64,000 nt of DNA from NCBI GenBank assembly GCA_963837265.1, contig CAWIMQ010000011.1, forward strand, positions 186,001-250,000. The letters run 5' to 3'. The translations under genes were made by a program, and so were the position numbers. This stretch comes from DATBLE01 sp963837265 (lineage in GTDB: Bacteria; Actinomycetota; Thermoleophilia; Gaiellales; Gaiellaceae). The notes beneath the pieces were generated by a model. The model saw only the letters and a list, made by a program, of their open reading frames with translations, was not told where the DNA came from and searched no databases. Every line of letters starts with the position of its first letter. The stretch's first letter is position 1. This document shows positions 32,556 through 39,610 of the stretch, in pieces.

Positions 32556-33998
32556 TCAGGTGCGCGTGGCCCGCTGCCTGTCGAGGCCGCTGCCGAGCTC
32601 GTCGTAGATGTCGACGATGCGGGCGGCGATCAGCGGCCAGCCGTAGCTGGTCAGGCTGTGCCGGTGGGCGCGATTGCCACGCCGCTTCCGTTCCTGTGTG
32701 TCGGAAGCCGCATCCAGAAGTGCCTCCGCGAGCGCGTTCTGGTCGTCGGCGGGGACGAGCCAGCCGGTCTTCGGGGCGACGAGTTGGGCGGGTCCGTGTG
32801 CGTCGGCGGCGATCACCGGCAGGCCGCAGGCCATCGCTTCGACGAGGACGAGTCCGAACGCTTCGGCGACGGAGGGAAGGACGAGCAGGTCGGCGGCATT
32901 CAGCGCCTCCGGCAGCTCGTCGTGGGGCCGCCAGCCGGCCAGGAAGACCTGCCGGTTTCCAAGTGCGCGGGCTACAGTGACGGGGTGTTCCGCCTCCCAC
33001 TCGCCGGGGCTGCCCCCGACGAGCACGAGCGGCAGCGGCCGACGGAGCTGTGTGAGCGCTTGGGCGTGTGCCCTGATCAGGAGTGGAAGCCGCTTGACGG
33101 CCGTGTAGCGGCCGACGTAGAGCAGGATCGCCTGCGCCTCCTGGAACGGCCACAGGTCGCTCCTCTGGTAGGCGACGCTGCCGGGAATGCCGCTCTCGTC
33201 CCAGCCGAGCGGCTCCTCAACCAGCCAGCGGCGCCAGTGCGCGAGTCGCTGCGCCCGGCTGCGCGGACGGCGTCGGAACAGGTCGAGCTCGACACCGCTC
33301 GGGATCTCGACTATCGCTCCCCCTGGAAGGGGGAGAAGGCGGGCGACCTCGGCGCTCGCGCCGGGCGGGACGATCAGCCGCTCGCAGGCGCTCGCCCACC
33401 GGCGCATCCGCTTCTGCCAGCGCTCCGCGAACTGCCAGCCTGCTGGCGCGCCCGCCTCGATCGCGCGCAGCAGCGCAAGCTCGGTGCCGTGCAGCTGCCC
33501 AACGACCGGCACCGCCGGGAAGGCGCGCCGCGCGGCCTCGTTGGCCGGGGTCAGATGATGGAGATGCAGCAGCTTCGCGCGCGCCGTGCCAGCACGGTCG
33601 AGCGCGTCTGCCCAGACATCGACCAGCCGCTCGTAGGTGTCGTCGTCGACCGTGGCAAACACGCGATCCGGCGCGCCCGGCCGGTCCTCGTACGACGGTG
33701 GGAACGGCGCACCGCCTACCTCGGGCGAATAGTCGACGGTGACAAGATCGACGCCGCTGAAGAAGGTCGGCGCATGCGTCTGCTCTCCCGCGTGCCCGAG
33801 CGAACCGGCCGCCAGCGTCACCTCCCGGCCGAGCTGGGCGAGGGCGCGGCTGAGTGCGCGCGCGACCTGGGCCGAGCCGCCGCGCGGGAAGAAGAACAAT
33901 CCCGAGACGACCCGGCGGCCACCCAGCCGCCGCCCGGAGCTCACGCCCGGTTGCCAGTCACTCCGAGTCGCCAATCGGTGGTCGTCGTTCGTGACCAC
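32556..33998 (-). CDS. GT4-family glycosyltransferase
   Basis: 480 aa. FFFPRGGSAQVARALSRAL near residue 35 is a sucrose-synthase-like N-terminal loop, HLHHLTPANEAARRAF near 143, YVGRYTAVKRLPLLI near 292, and the donor motif VAEAFGLVLVEAMACG near 376. Longer than the other GT4s because of an N-terminal tail and inserts. The start is uncertain: GTG 33998 is the longest; GTG 33944 is also plausible. Upstream of the phosphodiester glycosidase by 110 bases on the same strand and in the same anomalous region. Confidence 0.75.
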   Translation of the reverse strand: MVTNDDHRLATRSDWQPGVSSGRRLGGRRVVSGLFFFPRGGSAQVARALSRALAQLGREVTLAAGSLGHAGEQTHAPTFFSGVDLVTVDYSPEVGGAPFPPSYEDRPGAPDRVFATVDDDTYERLVDVWADALDRAGTARAKLLHLHHLTPANEAARRAFPAVPVVGQLHGTELALLRAIEAGAPAGWQFAERWQKRMRRWASACERLIVPPGASAEVARLLPLPGGAIVEIPSGVELDLFRRRPRSRAQRLAHWRRWLVEEPLGWDESGIPGSVAYQRSDLWPFQEAQAILLYVGRYTAVKRLPLLIRAHAQALTQLRRPLPLVLVGGSPGEWEAEHPVTVARALGNRQVFLAGWRPHDELPEALNAADLLVLPSVAEAFGLVLVEAMACGLPVIAADAHGPAQLVAPKTGWLVPADDQNALAEALLDAASDTQERKRRGNRAHRHSLTSYGWPLIAARIVDIYDELGSGLDRQRATRT

Positions 33999-34186
33999 TC
34001 GTCGTACTGGACGAACGTCGAAGCATTCGTCGATCCGCTGGGCATCTTGCTCGGGACGGCCAGCCGAGGAAGGCTCGACTCGCTGACAGACCAGGATTCA
34101 GGTGCGCTGGCACGAGCGGAGCTGCGGCGTGCCAAGAGTGTTGCCTACCTCGGCGGCACGCGAGCGTCGAAGATGCTTTCAGGACT
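33999..34186. other. Gene-free stretch of low G+C
   Basis: No convincing gene in either strand; a 64-codon minus-strand ORF lacks any family signature. G+C falls to 32 of 60 bases in 34141-34200, far below the rest of the window. Probably decayed DNA at the edge of an insertion. Confidence 0.5.
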
Positions 34187-35133
34187 ATTCATCATTGTAC
34201 TCTTGGCGGCGAGACCGCGATCGACCTCGCGCTGCGATACCCGGATCGTGTCCGCGCGTTGGTGCTGCTCGAGCCCTCGCTGCTGTCGCTGACCGAGGCG
34301 GGGTTGCGCTGGGCCCAAGAGGTGAAGCAGAGGGTCTTCGTCGGGATCGTCCGGTCGAGGATGAGGAGGCTCCCGCCGTCGCTCTGGGGCACGAGCCACC
34401 GGGTCGACATCGCCGACGGGACCTTCGGAGCGAGGCACAGCAGCGTCTTCGCCTGCGACGCGCTGCTCCCGCGGTACCGCCGGACGGCGGAGGACGCGAC
34501 CGACGAGGAGGCGAGGCGGTTCCGGCGGCTGCTCGCCGAGCACGTCGCCGTCCACGCGGCCACGCCGTTTCGGGCGCGCTTCCTCGACAAGACCCACGCG
34601 TACACGGTGAAGATCCCGTTCGTCTCCGCGCTCCTCGGCGAGGCCGACCCTTCTTCGTCCTCGTCGTGCGCAACCCGTACGCGTCCTGCCACTGGGCGGT
34701 CGAGCGCAAGCCCCCGAGCTTCCGGGCGGGTCTCTCCCCCGAGGAGCGGCTCCACCTGATCGCGCAGCACTGGTCGAACGCGCACCGGATCGTCCTCGAG
34801 GACGCCGCGTCGACTCCCGGGGTCGCCGCCGTCCGGTTCGAGGACTTTCTCGCCGGTCCCGAGCGTGTCGTCCGGGCCCTGTGCGAGTTCCTCGGCCTCG
34901 AGTTCGGCCCGGCGATGGTGCCCGGCCCGGGACAGGCCCTTCCGTGGGCGACCCTGCCCGGGGACCGCAAGTGGCATCCGCTGTACGCGGACGACCGGCT
35001 CGACCGGCTCACCGCCGCCGAGGCCGCGATCGTCGGCGAGCGCTGCCGCGAGCTCGCCGAGCGTTTCGGCTACGAGCCCCGGCGCACGAGCGCCGCGTCG
35101 GGCACGATCGAGGCGCTCTCGCCCGGGGCGTGA
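34187..35133 (+). pseudogene. Broken sulfotransferase fused to an alpha/beta-hydrolase fragment
   Basis: 34190-34320 reads HHCTLGGETAIDLALRYPD followed by RVRALVLLEP, the nucleophile-elbow region of an alpha/beta hydrolase with no start or rest of the gene. It runs straight into the C-terminal two thirds of a sulfotransferase: RFLDKTHAYTVKIPF near 34580, 3'-phosphate motif VLVVRNPYASCHWA after 34657, then FEDFLAGPERVVRALCEFLG. The P-loop is missing, and the frame changes near 34648-34651 as if one base were lost (GAC CC- TTC TTC). Non-functional as read; a sequencing error could explain only the frameshift, not the missing N terminus. Confidence 0.75.
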
Positions 35134-35157
35134 GCTCGGTCGCGGCCGGCCGGCCGC

Positions 35158-37404
35158 TCACCGGCGCAGCAACGCCACCACGTCGAGCGTTCCGCGCAGC
35201 CCGGAGAGGTCGATCGTGCCGGTGCTCCGGTCGACCGGCCGCGGGTACCCGTTCACGCGCACGGCGGCCACCCGCAGCCCGTTCGGCAGCCGCAGCCGCA
35301 GATGGAGGCGTCCCGGTGGCCGCCGGGAGGGCACCGTCACCGTGCCCGTGACGCGGCCCGGCTCGCGGTGGAGCTCGTACGAGAGCGGCCCGAAGCTCGT
35401 CGGCGCATCGTTGACCGCGATCGTCTTGCCGGCGCCGAGCCAGGGACGAGGCGTCGAGTACGCGAGCTCGAGCCCGACCGGCGCCCCTCTGCCGTTGCGC
35501 GCCTCGTGTACCAGCGTCAGCCGCAGCGTCTCCAGGAACGCCGAGTTCGACGCGGTGTTCGGCGGCATGTACATCGAGCGATACCTGCCGCCCCGGAGGG
35601 GCGCGACCGTCGCCGCCTCACCCGAGACGAACGTGCCCGGCGTCATCGAGGCGCCGAGCATCCCGTACAGGCTGAGCACGAGCTGGTCGGGGCGGTCGTT
35701 GTCGGCGAGGAAGCGCGCGACGTTGAGGCCGTAGACCTGGTCGGTGCCGGACACCGGGTACCTCGGCTTGCCGTACAGCGAGTAGGCGCCGGCCCGGACG
35801 AGCCCGAGCAGGCGCGAGCCGTGCCCGAGCATGTACTCGAGGATCCCGGTCGCCTCCTTCCCGTGCGGCCGGAAGAAGCCGGACGAGAGGGCATAGGGGA
35901 AGACGAGGTTCCAGTAGCTCCCCGGCCGCGAGGCGGTGACGGGGTCGAAGGGCTCGTGATCGGCGAGCAGGGCCGCGGGCACGAACAGCGAGCCGTCGCG
36001 GAGGCGCCGCTCGGACCTGCGGACGGCCCGGTGCAGGCCGGCGCCCAGCCGCGCGGCGAGCGCGTTCGCCCTGCGCGCGAGGACCGGACGGCCGGTCAGG
36101 CGCCAGACGTCCGCGAGCGCGTTCAGCCCCTGCCAGACCGCCGCCTGGGAGTGGAGCCCGTAGACGCGGGCGGCGACGTCGGACGAGTACCGCTCGGGCG
36201 GGAGCAGGCCGCCGCCGTGCCTCCGGAAGATCTGGCGTCCGAGCGTGTCGACGAGCCGCTCGAGCGCCGGCGTCGCCTGGTCGAGGTAGTCGCGGTCGCC
36301 CGAGAGCCGGACGTACTGGGCGACGGCCGTCAGCCGCTCGCCTTTCCGCCAGAGGAGCGTGGCGCCGCTGAGCCGTGAGAGCGAGCTCCGGAGGATGTCC
36401 TTCGTCACGCCGGGCAGGCTGTACTCGGCTGCGACCTCTGCGGCGTCGAGCGCCTCCGCGAACGAGAACTCCTGGTACTGGTTTCCGATGCTGTACCGCC
36501 ACGTCAAGGCCAGGTTCTGGACGAGCAGGCTGCGCTCGGCGTTGCGGACGACGCGCTCGGGCACGTCGAACGTCAGCGTCTCCCCGAGCCGTGCGCTCCA
36601 GAAGTCGACGAGCCGCCGGCGGGCCAGGTCGTACGTCCGCTCGTCGATCTCGACGGGCGCGCCCCCGGTCGGGACGGCCCAGCCGGCGTAGGCGGTGACC
36701 GACTCGCCGGGCTCGACCCGGTACCGCATCGCCCCCTGCGCCGCACGCGCGTCGCCCCGGGAGCCGCGGGAGACGACCCGTACTTCCGATCCCGTCCCTG
36801 CTCCGGTCGCGGTCAGCCGGACGAAGCTGACGAGGTCGCCGGTACCGAGCCCGCGGACCGAGAACGACTCCTCGCGATAGCGGGTGCCCTGGGCGTCCAC
36901 GTACTGCGTCTCGAGCATCGGCAGGTACCCCTGGGCGAGCCGGGCGGGGGTGAGCCGGGCGAGGCACGAGCCGTAGAGCTCGCGTCCGTCCGCGCCGACG
37001 TAGATCTTCAGGCTCGGCCCCTTCGCCGTCCGGGAGAGGATCTCGCTCCCGTCGGCGACGTGGAGCGCGATCGTCTGGGCGCCGCGGACGCCGAGCGGCT
37101 GCGCGAACGGCAGGTAGTAGACGCCGGTCGAGGTCAGCGGGCCGTTCCTCGCCCGGGCGAAGAGGAGCGGCTGGAGCAGGCGTCGCACCGACTCGTACGT
37201 CGGGCCGTTCGGCCGGGCGATCAGGGCGTTGCCCCAGAGGTCCTGCTTCGCGCGGAGCGCGCGGCGGACGCTGCCGGCGTAGCTCGAGGTCACCGGCGGC
37301 GCGGCGCAGGAGGGGCGGGCGGCGCCCGCCGCGGTCGCTGCGGCACCTGCCGGGACCGCGGCAAGGAGTGCCGAGACGGCTGCGAGCACGGGGGGGAACC
37401 GCAT
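35158..37404 (-). CDS. Secreted (alpha/alpha)6-barrel protein, glycosidase-like
   Basis: 748 aa from ATG 37404. Signal peptide at residues 1-32, a beta-rich N-terminal domain (to about 290), then a helical region with repeated paired helices: YSLPGVTKDILRSSLS, YLDQATPALERLVDTLG, YGLHSQAAVWQGLNALADVW. This is the layout of six-hairpin glycosidases and polysaccharide lyases. A beta domain closes the protein (about 640-748). No catalytic residue pair can be assigned with confidence. In this locus it may trim or remodel the exported polymer. Divergent from the SIMPL gene at 37485. Confidence 0.55.
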   Translation of the reverse strand: MRFPPVLAAVSALLAAVPAGAAATAAGAARPSCAAPPVTSSYAGSVRRALRAKQDLWGNALIARPNGPTYESVRRLLQPLLFARARNGPLTSTGVYYLPFAQPLGVRGAQTIALHVADGSEILSRTAKGPSLKIYVGADGRELYGSCLARLTPARLAQGYLPMLETQYVDAQGTRYREESFSVRGLGTGDLVSFVRLTATGAGTGSEVRVVSRGSRGDARAAQGAMRYRVEPGESVTAYAGWAVPTGGAPVEIDERTYDLARRRLVDFWSARLGETLTFDVPERVVRNAERSLLVQNLALTWRYSIGNQYQEFSFAEALDAAEVAAEYSLPGVTKDILRSSLSRLSGATLLWRKGERLTAVAQYVRLSGDRDYLDQATPALERLVDTLGRQIFRRHGGGLLPPERYSSDVAARVYGLHSQAAVWQGLNALADVWRLTGRPVLARRANALAARLGAGLHRAVRRSERRLRDGSLFVPAALLADHEPFDPVTASRPGSYWNLVFPYALSSGFFRPHGKEATGILEYMLGHGSRLLGLVRAGAYSLYGKPRYPVSGTDQVYGLNVARFLADNDRPDQLVLSLYGMLGASMTPGTFVSGEAATVAPLRGGRYRSMYMPPNTASNSAFLETLRLTLVHEARNGRGAPVGLELAYSTPRPWLGAGKTIAVNDAPTSFGPLSYELHREPGRVTGTVTVPSRRPPGRLHLRLRLPNGLRVAAVRVNGYPRPVDRSTGTIDLSGLRGTLDVVALLRR

Positions 37405-37472
37405 GGCCGGGGGATTCTCTCGCGCCGGCGCCGGCCGCGCCACCCTCCTCGGGAGCGGCTGGACGATGGAGG

Positions 37473-37478
37473 TAGAGT
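37473..37478 (+). promoter_or_regulatory. -10 box TAGAGT, leaderless promoter
   Basis: TAGAGT ends 6 bases before GTG 37485. On the opposite strand GAGAAT (37413-37418) ends 8 bases before ATG 37404 and may be the divergent partner. Confidence 0.5.
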
Positions 37479-37484
37479 CGAGCC

Positions 37485-38195
37485 GTGCGAGACCGCATCC
37501 CGCTCGTGCTCGGGTTTGTCGTACTGGGGCTCGCCATCGGCGTCGGCTCGGTCGTCCTCGCCGACGGGATCCGCGACCGCAACCGGAGCGACACGATCAC
37601 CGTCACGGGCTCCGCGAAGGCCCGGATCGTCTCGGACTACATCGTCTGGGACGCGTCCATCGCAAGCCAGGCGGACACGCCGCAGGCCGCGCTGCCGCCC
37701 CTGGCCGGCTGGACCGACCAGATGCGCTCGTTTCTCGCCGCCCAGGGCGCGGAGCCGGCGGAGATCGCCGAGAGCCCCGTGACGACGGACACGCTGACGA
37801 ACAACGCCGGCCGCGTGACCGGCTACCGGCTGACCCGCTCCTTCGAGGTGCGCTCGGCGCGCGTCAGTGCCGTCGCCGCCCTCGTGCAGGCCAGCCAGAG
37901 CCTGCTCGCCCGCGGAGTCCCGGTCCAGGCGCAGCCGCCGCAGTACGTGTACACGAAGCTCGCCGGTCTGCGGCCGAAGCTGCTGGCCGACGCCACCCGG
38001 GATGCGCTCAACCGTGCCCGGGTGCTGGTCGAGGCGACCGGAGGCAAGCTCGGCGGGCTGCGAAACGTGAACGTCGGCGTCTTCCAGGTGACGGCGCCGA
38101 ACTCGACCGAGGTCAGCGACTACGGCGTGTACGACACGTCCACTCTGAGCAAGGACGTGACCGCGGTCGTCAACGCCTCCTTCGCCCTGAACTGA
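37485..38195 (+). CDS. SIMPL-domain (DUF541) protein, membrane-anchored
   Basis: 236 aa. One N-terminal helix (residues 7-27) and then the SIMPL domain: ITVTGSAKARIVSDYIVWDASI, VTTDTLTNNAGRVTGYRLTRSF, and a C-terminal VTAVVNASFAL. Proteins of this family are extracytoplasmic and of unclear role (stress- or envelope-related). Expressed from its own leaderless promoter between a secreted protein and a GT-C gene. Its link to glycan synthesis is positional only. Confidence 0.85.
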   Translation: MRDRIPLVLGFVVLGLAIGVGSVVLADGIRDRNRSDTITVTGSAKARIVSDYIVWDASIASQADTPQAALPPLAGWTDQMRSFLAAQGAEPAEIAESPVTTDTLTNNAGRVTGYRLTRSFEVRSARVSAVAALVQASQSLLARGVPVQAQPPQYVYTKLAGLRPKLLADATRDALNRARVLVEATGGKLGGLRNVNVGVFQVTAPNSTEVSDYGVYDTSTLSKDVTAVVNASFALN

Positions 38196-38314
38196 CGGCG
38201 CGTCCCGGGAAGGCGGCCGGCGGCGCCGCGCGCCAACCCGGCGGCTGCCCCTCCGCGCGCCCTGCTTCCATACACCACGTGGGTCGGGAGCGCGCAGCCG
38301 GGAAGATCGCGGAG

Positions 38315-39610
38315 ATGCGCCTCCACACCCCCGGCAGGTCGCACGGCGCAGCCTGGGCCTGGGCGCTCGGCGCGCTCGTGATCGTGCGCGCCGCCGTCCC
38401 GCTGGCCGCGCTCGCGGCGTCGGGGCATCGCCTGCCGGGTCTTCCGTTCTACGAGTACGACGGCCTGAGCGGCGACGCCACGGGCTTCTACGCGGCCGCG
38501 CGCGAGTTCATCGCCTCGGTTCCGCGGCTCGGCAAGCCGGTGGCGATCGTGCTCGCCCTCGCGCTGATCGCGGCCTGGGCGGCGCTCGGCCTGCTCTGGC
38601 GGCAAGGCCGCCTCGCCTCCCACCTGGCCCTGATCGGGGCCGCCGCCGCCGGCGCCGTGCTGGTGACGGCGGCGGTCGAAGAGATGGCGCCGCCCGGTGC
38701 CGCCGTCTTCGGCTGGCCGCTGCTCTGGAGCCTGCCCCTGTTCCCCCTGAGGGCGCTCCACCTGCTCGGGGTCCGGTCGGCCTTCGGGGCCGGCCTCGCG
38801 CTCGCGCTCGTGGCCAACGCCGCAACCGTCGTCGCCACCGCGTACGTGGGGCTGCGCGCGACCGGCCGCCGCTCCGTCGGCCTCGGGGGGGCGGCGCTCT
38901 TCGCCTGCTGGCCGCTGCTCAGCGGCGTCGTCGCCGGGCACCGGGGCTGGGGAAACGGAACCTGGAACGTCGACGCCGGCCTCGCGCTGTACACCGAGCC
39001 GGTCTCGACGGCGCTCGTCACCGGCTCGCTCGCGATCCTGCTCGCGCCGCGGCTGACCTCGCCGTCGCTCGCCGCCGCCGGGATCACCCTCGGCCTCGCG
39101 ACGCTGGTGAAGGTGTCGAACGGCCTGATCGCGCTGGTGCTCGCTCTCGTCGTCCTCGCGGAGGTCGGCCCCCGGCGAGTTGCGCCCATGGTGGCCGGGG
39201 GCCTGACGCTCGCGCCGGTCCTCGCCGCCTACTGGCCGATCGGCTACCCGGAGATCGAGGGGCCGACTGCCGCCCGTCCCGCAATCGTCCACTCGGCCGC
39301 CGCCGCGCTGCACAACTGGACGGCCTCGCTGCTCTTCCATCCACGGACGCTCGTGGTGCTCCTGCCGCTCGCCGCAGTCGGATGCGTGCTCGTCCGCTCG
39401 CGCCGGGCGCTGGCGGTGCTGGTGCTGCCCGTGATCGTCAACGCCGCCGTCTACACGCCGTACCGGTACACGGCCGAGCACCCCCGCTTCCTGTTCGTGA
39501 GCCTTCCGCCCGTGCTGACCCTCTGGGCCGCCGGGGCGGGGGCGATCGTGTTCGGAGCACGTAATTCCTGGCGGGAGCGGCGCCGGGCGGCCACTATCAT
39601 CTCCGGGTGA
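38315..39610 (+). CDS. GT-C-type integral membrane glycosyltransferase
   Basis: 431 aa with about ten hydrophobic helices. An acidic first extracytoplasmic loop, FYEYDGLSGDATGFYAA (about 45-60), and HRGWGNGTWNVDAGL near 210 fit polyprenyl-phosphate-sugar-dependent GT-C enzymes, but no named family is clear. ATG 38315 is used. GTG 38279, 36 bases upstream after a TTCCAT box, is the alternative and would add 12 residues. The 83-base gap before it holds no gene. The stop overlaps the GTG of the next gene. Confidence 0.6.
   Translation: MRLHTPGRSHGAAWAWALGALVIVRAAVPLAALAASGHRLPGLPFYEYDGLSGDATGFYAAAREFIASVPRLGKPVAIVLALALIAAWAALGLLWRQGRLASHLALIGAAAAGAVLVTAAVEEMAPPGAAVFGWPLLWSLPLFPLRALHLLGVRSAFGAGLALALVANAATVVATAYVGLRATGRRSVGLGGAALFACWPLLSGVVAGHRGWGNGTWNVDAGLALYTEPVSTALVTGSLAILLAPRLTSPSLAAAGITLGLATLVKVSNGLIALVLALVVLAEVGPRRVAPMVAGGLTLAPVLAAYWPIGYPEIEGPTAARPAIVHSAAAALHNWTASLLFHPRTLVVLLPLAAVGCVLVRSRRALAVLVLPVIVNAAVYTPYRYTAEHPRFLFVSLPPVLTLWAAGAGAIVFGARNSWRERRRAATIISG
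39595..39600 (+). promoter_or_regulatory. -10 box TATCAT, leaderless promoter
   Basis: TATCAT ends 6 bases before GTG 39607 (9 before ATG 39610), inside the last codons of the GT-C gene. Confidence 0.5.

Noticed and set aside
33941..34135. 64-codon minus-strand ORF upstream of the GT4 at 33998
   Set aside because: No recognisable motif, no promoter or ribosome binding site, low-complexity Ser/Thr composition in a decayed region.
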